Shown: positions 1 through 10,805 of the stretch, in pieces | How the letters are laid out: each line of letters opens with the position of its first letter | Position numbering within the stretch: the stretch's first letter is position 1 | From: Halosimplex aquaticum | GTDB taxonomy: Archaea > Halobacteriota > Halobacteria > Halobacteriales > Haloarculaceae | Length of the DNA stretch: 64,000 nt | Assembly (NCBI RefSeq): GCF_028747785.1 | Contig: NZ_CP118158.1 | Location: 2,480,001 to 2,544,000 of the forward strand | Direction of reading: 5' to 3' | The notes under the pieces: generated by a model | Database searches by the model: none | What the model was told of the DNA's origin: nothing | The model's input: the letters and a program-made list of their open reading frames with translations, nothing else | Translations under genes and position numbers: made by a program

Positions 1-2308
<2,308 letters not shown>

Positions 2309-2317
2309 GTTAGTGGA

Positions 2318-2425
2318 GAAGGTCCGGTGAGGACCTTCAATGTGGAGGTCCACAGAGGGACCTCCGAATGTGTGGAGATCCGGATGGATCTCCTACGTCA
2401 TCGTTGGACTCGATGAACGAGTCCA
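2318..2425 (-). other. Four tandem hairpins in the 23S leader
   Basis: Four consecutive perfect 8-bp stem-loops lie just upstream of 23S in the transcript: 2318-2338, 2344-2365, 2374-2393 and 2405-2425, with loops of 4-6 nt. Three of the stems share a GGAGRTCC-like core, so they may come from local duplication. They are transcribed as part of the pre-rRNA spacer. A processing or folding role is inferred; the 23S bulge-helix-bulge partner strand would be beyond the left edge. Confidence 0.7.
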
Positions 2426-2543
2426 GTGGACGCCTGGATCGCACGTACACACAGTCTCATTTGCACACCCACGGGTGAGGTGGTGTCTGCATCGACCCTT
2501 CCCATCCGCGTTCACACGGGATGGTGCACCGGTCTTCGTACTA

Positions 2544-2587
2544 CGATTCGAATGGAGTGTCCCACTTAAGGGACACGGTTCGAATCG
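2544..2587 (-). other. Bulged double helix between tRNA-Ala and 23S leader
   Basis: Outer 9-bp arms (2544-2552 with 2579-2587, CGATTCGAA/TTCGAATCG) and inner 7-bp arms (2557-2563 with 2570-2576, GTGTCCC/GGGACAC) form one helix broken by an asymmetric internal loop of 4 and 2 nt. It lies 13 nt past the 3' end of tRNA-Ala in the transcript, so a pre-rRNA maturation role is plausible but not shown. Confidence 0.55.
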
Positions 2588-2599
2588 CCGTACGTGACA

Positions 2600-2671
2600 T
2601 GGACCCACTGGGATTTGAACCCAGGGCCTCCGCCTTGCAAAGGCGGCGCTCTGCCGCTGAGCTATGGGCCC
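2600..2671 (-). tRNA. tRNA-Ala (anticodon UGC)
   Basis: A 72-nt cloverleaf in the 16S-23S spacer. The minus strand begins GGGCCCATAGCTC; the acceptor arm pairs with TGGGTCC and the discriminator base is A. The anticodon arm is GCCTTTGCAAGGC with anticodon TGC, and the T arm contains GGTTCAAATCC. No intron and no encoded CCA. tRNA-Ala in this spacer is the usual arrangement in haloarchaeal rRNA operons. Confidence 0.98.
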
Positions 2672-2672
2672 G

Positions 2673-2697
2673 TGTTAGCCCTGGTAGTTCGTAGGTG
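2673..2697 (-). other. 16S processing stem, 3' strand
   Basis: This segment is complementary to 4345-4366 in the 16S leader. In the transcript the arm reads CACCTACGAACTACCAGGG followed by CTAACA and pairs with TGTTAGCCCTGGTAGTTCG then GTG, leaving a small bulge. This is the expected bulge-helix-bulge excision site for archaeal pre-16S, cut by the tRNA splicing endonuclease; an endA gene is in this window at 16589-17659. Confidence 0.8.
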
Positions 2698-2763
2698 CCC
2701 GGACTGCGAACGGTCGGCGGACGCTAACAGGTGGGCTGGGGCGTCGCCCCAGTCCCGGTCAGT

Positions 2764-4238
<1,475 letters not shown>

Positions 4239-4344
4239 GTCCCCTGCAGAGCAGGGGGGTTAGGCGGGAACACACTCGAATGAGTGTGATCTCGATCGCT
4301 ATCGTCGTGTAGCATCCGGCGACACACGGTCACAGACCGGGTAT

Positions 4345-4366
4345 CACCGAACTACCAGGGCTAACA
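4345..4366 (-). other. 16S processing stem, 5' strand
   Basis: Leader arm that pairs with 2673-2697 to close the pre-16S processing stalk. On the plus strand it reads CACCGAACTACCAGGG then CTAACA. The match to the spacer arm is perfect for about 19 bp next to a two-base bulge, as expected of a bulge-helix-bulge motif. Confidence 0.8.
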
Positions 4367-4440
4367 TCAGATTCCATCTGTACGGCGGACCGCAGGGGTG
4401 GAATCCTCATTCCTTCGGACCGTAATGTAAGCCGACGGCG

Positions 4441-4464
4441 ATATATAACGCCTTCGACGTCGAA
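4441..4464 (-). promoter_or_regulatory. Candidate rRNA operon promoter, proximal
   Basis: On the minus strand a TTATATAT TATA box (4441-4448) follows a perfect 12-bp palindrome TTCGACGTCGAA (4453-4464) in the BRE position. It lies about 200 bp upstream of mature 16S. The whole 4239-4874 interval holds no credible gene: it contains the 16S leader, a small hairpin just before 16S (about 4241-4256), this promoter and a second candidate upstream. Confidence 0.6.
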
Positions 4465-4573
4465 CCGGTCCGACGGGCGGGTTACCGCAACCCCGGCCGG
4501 GAACGGTCGGTAACCCGACCGCCCGGCGGGGGCGTGTGCCCCGCGCCGCTTCGTACCAGATTCGATGGGGGTG

Positions 4574-4596
4574 TTTTACTTAAGGCCGTCGGATCG
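4574..4596 (-). promoter_or_regulatory. Candidate rRNA operon promoter, distal
   Basis: The minus strand reads CCGACGGCCTTAAGTAAAAC, a TATA-like CTTAAGTAAAA preceded by a CGACGG box. Haloarchaeal rRNA operons usually carry several tandem promoters, and this motif sits about 130 bp upstream of the proximal candidate. Assigned by pattern only. Confidence 0.45.
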
Positions 4597-4874
4597 GCAC
4601 CCGCTTCGTCACGGGGTTTCATGGGACGGAATCACAGGAGCGCGGACCGCGGTCCGGTAGCGCCGCTTTCGGGATCGGAATGTCGCGTGGAAGGAGAGCG
4701 GCCGGTCATCCCGCGCATCGTGCGCCCGGTCCGGCCGAGTGGGAGCCACGCGTTCGCAGGTCAGTCAGCGATCCCTATGTAGTTCACGCACGCGACCGAG
4801 CGTCCGCGCGGGCACCTGCCGCTCGGCGCGGATTCGTCGAGGAGGGTACTCGGAGAGGAATACCGCCGGCCGGC

Positions 4875-5222
4875 TCAAATCTCGTCCAAGTGCTCGACGC
4901 CCTGTTTCGACACGTTGGCCTTCGTGATCTCGTCGACCTCGTTCATCCACACGTCAGAGGGGTCGTCGGCGTCCCACTCGTTCATGTCGACGTCCGGCGG
5001 CGACTCCTTCCAGGACCACCCCTCGTAGACGTGGACCTTGTGGGTGCCTTTCTCCCGTAGTCGGATCGACTCCCGTTCGGCCGCCTCCTCGCTGCTCGCC
5101 GGGCTGAGTCGTCGCGCGGCCTTCAGTGCCGCCTGCCGAGGTGTGCTCCCCGAAAAGACGCTGTCTTCCTCGCCGTTCTCCGTCCTGAGCGCGAAGTTGC
5201 GCTTGTCGCTGTCGGGTGCCAT
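4875..5222 (-). CDS. Non-histone chromosomal protein MC1
   Basis: Small DNA-bending architectural protein of about 115 residues, expected to coat and kink the chromosome. The family core is clear: KRNFALRTENGEED near the N terminus, then FSGSTPRQAALKAARR, then IRLREKGTHKVHVYEGWSW, matching the basic and aromatic residues of methanogen and haloarchaeal MC1. The ATG at 5222 is chosen over the ATG at 5261 because the upstream one lies inside the TATA box. Haloarchaeal copies carry an acidic C-terminal tail, as here. It stands alone, upstream of the rRNA leader on the same strand. Confidence 0.93.
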   Translation of the reverse strand: MAPDSDKRNFALRTENGEEDSVFSGSTPRQAALKAARRLSPASSEEAAERESIRLREKGTHKVHVYEGWSWKESPPDVDMNEWDADDPSDVWMNEVDEITKANVSKQGVEHLDEI

Positions 5223-5260
5223 TGGTTCGACCGCTCCATGCGAACCCAGCACATGATTCA

Positions 5261-5270
5261 TTATAAAAAT
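5261..5270 (-). promoter_or_regulatory. TATA box for the MC1 gene
   Basis: The minus strand reads ATTTTTATAA, a strong haloarchaeal TATA box. Its centre is about 43 bp from the chosen ATG at 5222, giving a short leader of roughly 15-20 nt. It argues against translation starting at 5261. Confidence 0.7.
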
Positions 5271-5478
5271 ACCCCCGGATCGCGGCGCGTGCTGGCGATT
5301 CGTTTATATACCCCTGTCGAAACCCCGCCGAACCGGCCCAGATTTCCGATGTTCGCACCGAGAATTAATCTCGCGCGCGCCGGACGGCGGCCGGGACGGC
5401 CGTCCGTCGGTGCGGAATCCGGGCGCGCACGGTAGACTTAAGTGTATCCTGCGGCGAAGGGCCGAATAGGATAGCGCG

Positions 5479-5676
5479 ATGGTGCGAAAGAAGAAGCTCA
5501 GCCCGAGTGGCGCCAAAGACGAGGACGGCGAGTACCACAACGTCCACATCAACATCCACGAGGACGAGCTGGCCGTCGCCGGGATGGAGATCGGCGACGA
5601 GGTGTTCGTCCGGGTCCGCGACAACAAGATCATCATTCAGAAAGCCGATCCGGACGACGTGGAACACGAGTTCTGA
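5479..5676 (+). CDS. Small AbrB/SpoVT-fold protein
   Basis: A 65-residue protein with a basic start (MVRKKKLSPSG) and a C-terminal half resembling the swapped-hairpin AbrB fold: ELAVAGMEIGDEVFVRVRDN followed by KIIIQKADPDD. In this fold the pattern of a hydrophobic strand, GD-x-V, a strand and K-I-x-I-x-K forms a DNA-binding dimer. Such proteins act as repressors or as antitoxins, but no toxin gene is beside it. A TTAAGT box at about 5437-5443 could be its promoter. It ends 38 bp before pyrD on the same strand and may be cotranscribed with it. Specific target unknown. Confidence 0.7.
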   Translation: MVRKKKLSPSGAKDEDGEYHNVHINIHEDELAVAGMEIGDEVFVRVRDNKIIIQKADPDDVEHEF

Positions 5677-5714
5677 TCCCCGGCCGGTCCAGCCCCGCTT
5701 CCGGGGCCCCACAC

Positions 5715-6770
5715 ATGAACGCCTACGATATCGCCAAACCACTGTTGTTCTCACTCCCCGCCGAGACCGCCCACACCCTCGGCCACGGCGCCGTCAGGCT
5801 CGCAGGAACGGGCCCGTTGGACCGGGCGCTCGCGCGCCACTACGCCGTCGACGACGACCGGTTGCGCGTCGACGCGTTCGGCCAGTCGTTCCCCAACCCC
5901 GTCGGAGTGGCCGCCGGCTTCGACAAGAACGCCGAGGCCGCCCGCGGGCTGGCCGCGCTGGGCTTCGGCTTCGTCGAGGTCGGCGGCGTCACCGCCGTCC
6001 CGCAGTCGGGTAACCCCCGGCCCCGCATGTTCCGCCTGCGCGAGGACCGCGCCGTCATCAACCGCATGGGCCTCAACAACGACGGCGCCGCGGCCGTCGG
6101 TGAGCGCCTCGCAAACCTGGACGCACCGGTCCCCGTCGGCGTGAACATCGCCAAGTCCGAGCACGTCGACACCGCGGGCGCGCCCGCGGACTACCGGGCC
6201 ACCTACGAGGAGGTCGCCGCCGGCGGGGACTTCTTCGTCGTCAACGTCTCCTGTCCGAACTCCCAGGGGTTCGAGGAGCTACAGAACCGCGAGGCGATGA
6301 CTGCCATCCTCACCGAACTCCAGGAGGCCGGCGCCGCGCCGCTGCTCGTCAAGCTCTCGCCGGATCTCCCGGAACCGGCCGTCGCCGACACGCTCGACCT
6401 CGTCACCGAACTCGGACTCGACGGCGTCGTCGCGACGAACACGTCCACGGAGCGCCCCGACACGCTACAGAGCAAGAACCGCGTCGAGACCGGCGGGCTC
6501 TCGGGCGCACCCATCGAGGCGCGCGCGACGGAGACGACCCGTTTCGTGGCCGAACGGGTCGACGTGCCCGTGGTCGGCGTCGGCGGCGTCGCCACCGCCG
6601 AGGACGCCTACCGGAAGATCCGCGCGGGCGCCAGCGTCGTCCAGCTGTACACCGCCTTCCTCTACCGCGGCCCGTCGATCGCCCGCGAGATCAACCGCGG
6701 CCTGCTCGACCTGCTGGAGCGCGACGGCTTCGACTCCATCGAGGACGCCGTCGGCGCGGACCTGGACTGA
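5715..6770 (+). CDS. pyrD: Dihydroorotate dehydrogenase, class 2-like
   Basis: FMN enzyme of pyrimidine synthesis that oxidises dihydroorotate to orotate, 351 residues. The N-terminal helical extension (YDIAKPLLFSLPAETAH) and the blocks AAGFDKNAEA, INRMGLNNDG and VGVNIAKS mark the membrane-associated, quinone-using class 2. The FMN phosphate site is GVGGVATAEDAYRKIRAGAS near the C terminus, followed by QLYTAFLYRGP. Oddity: the active-site base position reads NVSCPN with Cys at residue 180; class 2 enzymes normally have Ser here and class 1 enzymes have Cys. The start at 5715 preserves the full class 2 N-terminal helix. Confidence 0.95.
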   Translation: MNAYDIAKPLLFSLPAETAHTLGHGAVRLAGTGPLDRALARHYAVDDDRLRVDAFGQSFPNPVGVAAGFDKNAEAARGLAALGFGFVEVGGVTAVPQSGNPRPRMFRLREDRAVINRMGLNNDGAAAVGERLANLDAPVPVGVNIAKSEHVDTAGAPADYRATYEEVAAGGDFFVVNVSCPNSQGFEELQNREAMTAILTELQEAGAAPLLVKLSPDLPEPAVADTLDLVTELGLDGVVATNTSTERPDTLQSKNRVETGGLSGAPIEARATETTRFVAERVDVPVVGVGGVATAEDAYRKIRAGASVVQLYTAFLYRGPSIAREINRGLLDLLERDGFDSIEDAVGADLD

Positions 6771-6804
6771 CACTCCGGTCTGCGGGCCGCCGGTCGACCG
6801 CCGT

Positions 6805-7599
6805 TCACTCGATGTCCTTCCGCCGGAAGACGGCGACCGCCAGTCCGACGAGCGCGAGCGTCGCGACGGCGAGAACGAGCGCGTCGGCGACCGCGTACTC
6901 GCTCTGGCGGAGGACGGCGTTGGGGTCGACGTAGCGCGTCGGCGAGACGGCGCCGACGGCCTCGAAGTCAGTCCCGGTCAGGAGCGACTCGCCGAAGAAG
7001 AGCGCCACCAGAACGCCGACTGCCGCGCGCTGGGCGAGGCTCGCGCGGTCGAAGACCACGGAGGCGACGAGTCCGATGCCGGCGCAGGTCGTCAGGTAAG
7101 GAAGCGAGAGGAGATGCAGCGCGACCACGTCGGCCGCGGGAACGGGGTAATCGACGACGGCCGTCCCGCCGACGACCACGACGGGGACGACGGTCGAGAG
7201 CGCGACGAGCGGCACGATGAGAGAAGCGAACTGTTCGAGGACGACGCGGGCCCGGGAGACAGGCAGCGAGAGGAGCATGTCCATGCGCTCGCGTTCCACG
7301 TCGGCGGCGATCAGCGACGCTGCGGCGTACGCAAAGTAGAGGCCGACGATCAGCAACCAGCCGAAGGTGTAGAGTTCGGAGGCGAGATACCCCTCCATGC
7401 TCGCCAGCGACTGGACGCCGAAGGCCTTCGAGAGCGCCTCGGGGTAGGCTTCGAGCAGCCGGTCGATGTCGGCGCCGAGGCTCTCGGCGAACGTGGGGTA
7501 GACGAAGATGTAAAGGAGCGCGAACGCGCTGAGCGCGGCGGTCGCGACGGCGGCCCCGCGGGCCCGGTGGCGCCCCTCGAACCGCGCGATCTCAAGCAT
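6805..7599 (-). CDS. ABC-2 type transporter permease
   Basis: Integral membrane subunit of an ABC exporter, 264 residues with about six hydrophobic segments. Between the second and third there is a cytoplasmic stretch with ERERMDMLLSLPVSRARVV, a hallmark of ABC-2 permeases of the haloarchaeal and NatB type. Its start overlaps the stop of the ATPase gene by 8 bp, so the two are translated as a pair. The substrate cannot be read from the sequence; homologous pairs export sodium, drugs or peptides. The C terminus ends in the basic FRRKDIE. Confidence 0.88.
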   Translation of the reverse strand: MLEIARFEGRHRARGAAVATAALSAFALLYIFVYPTFAESLGADIDRLLEAYPEALSKAFGVQSLASMEGYLASELYTFGWLLIVGLYFAYAAASLIAADVERERMDMLLSLPVSRARVVLEQFASLIVPLVALSTVVPVVVVGGTAVVDYPVPAADVVALHLLSLPYLTTCAGIGLVASVVFDRASLAQRAAVGVLVALFFGESLLTGTDFEAVGAVSPTRYVDPNAVLRQSEYAVADALVLAVATLALVGLAVAVFRRKDIE

Positions 7600-8551
7600 C
7601 GGGGCCCCCGTAGAACCGCATAAAGACCTCTTCGAGCGGCGCTTCCTCGACGTCGAGGTCGACGAGTGTCAACTCGTCGAGACAGTCGAGGAGCGCGTTC
7701 ACGTCACCGGTGAACGTGAACGTGCACTCGGTGACCGGGCCGTCGACCGGCGAGCGCTCGCCGGTCGAAGCGCCTCCGTCGGCGCCGGTCGGGGGAACGT
7801 CGGCGCTCGCACTGCAAGACACGTCGTGGACGCCGTCGAGGTCGAACGCGGCCGCGTCGACGTCGCCCGCCACGCGCACGCGAACGAATTTTCCGGTGCG
7901 GTGGAGGAGGTCCGCGACCCGTTCGGTCGTCGCGAGGCGCCCGTCGCGGAGGATCCCGACGCGGTCGCAGACCCGGCGGACCTCGCTGAGGACGTGCGAG
8001 GAGAGGAAGACCGTCAGTCCGCGCTCCCTCTCGGCGTCGACGAACTCGTTGAACGCCCGCTGCATGAGCGGGTCGAGACCGCTCGTCGGTTCGTCCATCA
8101 CCACCAGGTCGGGGTCGTGCATGAACGCCTGGACGAGGCCGAGCTTCTGGACGTTCCCCGTCGAGTAGTCACGGACCTTCCGGTCGATCGGCGGGTCGAA
8201 CGTCTCCAGGAGTTCCTCACGGCGCTGCTCGCCCTTGATCGCGCCGTGGAGGTCGAGTATCTCACGGCCGGTGACGTCCTCGTCGAACGCGGGGTTGGCG
8301 GGCAGGTAGCCGACCCGTCGCTTGGCGGCGATGAGTTCCGCCTCGTCGGTCACGTCGTGGCCCAGCACCGTCGCGCCGCCGCTGGTGGGCGACTGGAAGC
8401 CCATCAGCGTGCGGATGGTCGTCGTCTTCCCGGCGCCGTTCGGGCCGAGGTAGCCGAACACCTCGCCCTCCGCGACGGAGAAGGTGACGTCGTCGTTGGC
8501 GAGGACCTCGCCGTAGTCCTTGGTGAGTCCCTCGACCTCGATTGCGGCCAT
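7592..8551 (-). CDS. ABC transporter ATP-binding protein
   Basis: Nucleotide-binding subunit, 319 residues, partner of the permease directly downstream. Walker A is GPNGAGKTT at residues 36-44, the Q-loop is MGFQSPTSGG, the signature is the slightly unusual YSTGN (129-133) and Walker B with its glutamate is DLVVMDEPTSGLD (148-160). The switch histidine lies in LSSHVLSEV. After the ABC domain a region of about 90 residues carries an insert rich in Pro, Gly and Ser (PPTGADGGASTGERSPVDG), as in many haloarchaeal exporters of this group. Powers export of an unknown substrate. Confidence 0.92.
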   Translation of the reverse strand: MAAIEVEGLTKDYGEVLANDDVTFSVAEGEVFGYLGPNGAGKTTTIRTLMGFQSPTSGGATVLGHDVTDEAELIAAKRRVGYLPANPAFDEDVTGREILDLHGAIKGEQRREELLETFDPPIDRKVRDYSTGNVQKLGLVQAFMHDPDLVVMDEPTSGLDPLMQRAFNEFVDAERERGLTVFLSSHVLSEVRRVCDRVGILRDGRLATTERVADLLHRTGKFVRVRVAGDVDAAAFDLDGVHDVSCSASADVPPTGADGGASTGERSPVDGPVTECTFTFTGDVNALLDCLDELTLVDLDVEEAPLEEVFMRFYGGPDA

Positions 8552-8645
8552 GGACCCCTATCCGCCCGGTCGCGGGATATAGCTACGGGCGACCTCCGGT
8601 CCCGGCGCCACCGGAATTATGCCAGCGACGGTCGAACCGGCCCGC

Positions 8646-8957
8646 ATGGACGCACAGGACCGCGTCGCCGCGTTCGTCGACGAGCACGACATGGACGCCG
8701 ACCCCGTCTACCGGGTCCTCGACCTGGCCGCCGAAGTCGGGGAGATCGCCGCCGACGCCGCGAAGTCCAGCGAGTACGGCGGCGCTCCCGAGGATCTGAC
8801 CGTCAGCGAGGACGAACTCGGCGACGCGCTGTTCTCGCTGCTGGCGACCGCCGACGCGCTGGATATCGACGCCGAGGCCGCGCTGGACGAGTCGCTCGCG
8901 AAGTACGAACGCCGGCTGGACGAGTCGGGGGACGCCGGGTCGGACCACTCGGAGTGA
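8646..8957 (+). CDS. MazG-like nucleotide pyrophosphohydrolase
   Basis: A 103-residue all-helical protein with the MazG/all-alpha NTP pyrophosphatase metal motif: the first pair of acids is in AAEVGEIAADAAK and the second in SEDELGDALFSLLATAD, giving ExxE then ExxD. This family hydrolyses non-canonical or excess NTPs to NMP and pyrophosphate. The ATG at 8646 gives the compact core; an ATG at 8619 would add nine residues of weak character. It is divergent from the ABC exporter and convergent with pheT. Confidence 0.8.
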   Translation: MDAQDRVAAFVDEHDMDADPVYRVLDLAAEVGEIAADAAKSSEYGGAPEDLTVSEDELGDALFSLLATADALDIDAEAALDESLAKYERRLDESGDAGSDHSE

Positions 8958-8973
8958 CGTATGTAATCGACGA

Positions 8974-8990
8974 ACCGCGGAAATCGCGGT
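8974..8990. terminator. Possible bidirectional terminator hairpin
   Basis: A 6-bp stem ACCGCG/CGCGGT with a 5-nt loop sits in the 45-bp gap between the convergent mazG-like gene and pheT. It has no long U tract, so termination is a guess from position. Confidence 0.3.
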
Positions 8991-9002
8991 GAGAAAGGTC
9001 TG

Positions 9003-10805
9003 TTACTCCCGAAGCGCGTCCAGATCGAACTCGAAGGCCGCCACGGGCACTTCCAGGTCGTACTCGACGAGCACCTTCGGGTGGACTTCGCCGATGACGC
9101 CGACCTTCTCGCCGTCGATGACGACGTCGGCCGTGCGGCCGGAGACGAAGGTAGGGTGTTCCGTCGGCGGGGTCGCCAGTTCGACGTCGAACGAGCGACA
9201 CAGCGCCTGGAGGCTGGCCTTGGCGTCCTCGTAGGAGGCGTCGTGGCGGGCGAGCGCGGCGGCGACGGTCTGGCGCTCGGCCATCTTCGTCGCCTCGCCG
9301 TCGTCCTGCTCGGCGGCGAAGCCGACCTCCGAGAGGTGCTGGGGGTACGAGCGGTGCGTGTTGTTCTCCAGGACGAGCATCACCGAGGGGAGCGCCCACG
9401 TGCGGACGATCTCGTAGTCCTCGCTGTAGGGCTCCTGGATGACGGCGGGGTCGCCGCCGCCGAAGGCGTCGCTGCCGCGCTCCACGTCGAGGCGGTCGTA
9501 GTTGGCCTCCTCGCTGATGAGGTGGAAGTTGAGCAGGTCCTCGAACCCGAGGCCCACGAGGGAGGTGCGGGCCGCTCGCTCCAGGCGGGAGCGCTCGTGG
9601 CGACCGCCGACGGTGGAGACGTCGGGGTAGCGCGGTTCGAGTTCGTTGAAGCCGTAGGCGCGGCCCACGTCGTCGATGACGTCGACGGGGTGGAGCACGT
9701 CGACGCGGTAGGGCGGGATCTCGACCTCGTAGGCGAGGTCGCCGGTGTCGGCGTCGGGGTCCTCGGCCCTGGCGTCGAGCCCGGCCCGTTCCATGAGGTC
9801 GACGACCTCCTCGCCGTCGAGGCCGATGCCGAGCGTCGACTCGATGTCGTCGTGGGCGACGGTCTTGGTCTTGGTCTCGAACAGCGGGCGAGTGAGCGTG
9901 TGGCCGGCGTAGTCGCCGGAGGCGTCGTCGGCGTACTCGACCTCGACCTCCTCGACGCGGCCGCCGCGGGCGTCGAGCGCGTAGCAGACGATGGACAGCA
10001 TCTGGTCGATCGTCCGCTGGTCGGTGCCGGTCATCTCGATGAACAGGTCCCGGGAGTCGGTGGTCACCTCGGTGCGCTTGCCGTTGATGACCGGCGGGAA
10101 CGAGAACAGGCCGATGTCGTCGTAGATGGCCGGCATCCGCTCGTAGCTCTCGACGAGATCGGCGAACTTGTGGGCGGTGTGGTGGCCCATCAGCACCTCC
10201 TGGGGGTTCATCTCGTGGTTCTCCTCCAGCGGGACGAACGTGTCCTCGCGCTTGCCGATGCCCGTGTACCGGACGGACTTCCCGCCGGGAGAGGCGGTCT
10301 CGGTCCGCGGGTCCTCCTCCTCTTCGGGGGTGTTCTCGCCGCCGCTGGCGGCGACCTGGCCCTTGAGCATGGTCAGGTCGTGGACGCCGATGGCGCCCTT
10401 GGCGCGCTGGCGGCCCATCGTCGCGTGGAGCTTCTCCTGGAGCTGGATGAGCGACTCCAGGGCCGCGTCGTCCATGTCCAGCCCGCGGACGACGGCGCCG
10501 GTGACGTAGGGGCGCTCGTCGGGGACGTCGGCGTCTACATGGATTGTCCACTCGGCGTCGTTGGTGTTCGGGACGTAGACGCCGCGGTCGTCGCCGTACT
10601 GGTAGCGCAGCGAGCGGGCGACGCCCTCGACGGAGAGCCGGTCCAGTCGATCCGGCGCGAACTCCAGTTCGAACTCGCCGTCGTCGCTCTCGCCCTCGTA
10701 CTCTAGCCCGAGGGCGAACAGGTCCTCGCGGAGGTCGTCGTCGTCTTTCTCGTCGTGACCGGTCAGCTCCCGCAGCTCGTCGGGGTCGATCTCGACGGTG
10801 GGCAT
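9003..10805 (-). CDS. pheT: Phenylalanyl-tRNA synthetase beta subunit
   Basis: Second subunit of the heterotetrameric PheRS that charges tRNA-Phe, 600 residues, the archaeal/eukaryal short type without the bacterial EMAP-like and anticodon extensions. Visible blocks are the B1 domain at the N terminus, the B3/B4-like editing region (AKGAIGVHDL), the B5 module (ESTLGIGLDGEEVVDLMERAG, with PPYRVDVLHPVDVIDDVGRA) and a synthetase-like fold near the end (GLGFEDLLNFHL). An acidic insert near residue 155-165 is typical of halophiles. Its ATG shares one base with the pheS stop, so the two are translationally coupled. Confidence 0.97.
   Translation of the reverse strand: MPTVEIDPDELRELTGHDEKDDDDLREDLFALGLEYEGESDDGEFELEFAPDRLDRLSVEGVARSLRYQYGDDRGVYVPNTNDAEWTIHVDADVPDERPYVTGAVVRGLDMDDAALESLIQLQEKLHATMGRQRAKGAIGVHDLTMLKGQVAASGGENTPEEEEDPRTETASPGGKSVRYTGIGKREDTFVPLEENHEMNPQEVLMGHHTAHKFADLVESYERMPAIYDDIGLFSFPPVINGKRTEVTTDSRDLFIEMTGTDQRTIDQMLSIVCYALDARGGRVEEVEVEYADDASGDYAGHTLTRPLFETKTKTVAHDDIESTLGIGLDGEEVVDLMERAGLDARAEDPDADTGDLAYEVEIPPYRVDVLHPVDVIDDVGRAYGFNELEPRYPDVSTVGGRHERSRLERAARTSLVGLGFEDLLNFHLISEEANYDRLDVERGSDAFGGGDPAVIQEPYSEDYEIVRTWALPSVMLVLENNTHRSYPQHLSEVGFAAEQDDGEATKMAERQTVAAALARHDASYEDAKASLQALCRSFDVELATPPTEHPTFVSGRTADVVIDGEKVGVIGEVHPKVLVEYDLEVPVAAFEFDLDALRE

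Noticed and set aside
2600..2671. Intron or encoded CCA in tRNA-Ala
   Set aside because: The anticodon loop is continuous and the 3' end is followed by TGTCACG, not CCA.
4300..4325. AGCATCCGG in the rRNA leader, similar to the end of the three-hairpin element
   Set aside because: Only nine bases agree and no adjoining hairpins of that element are present.
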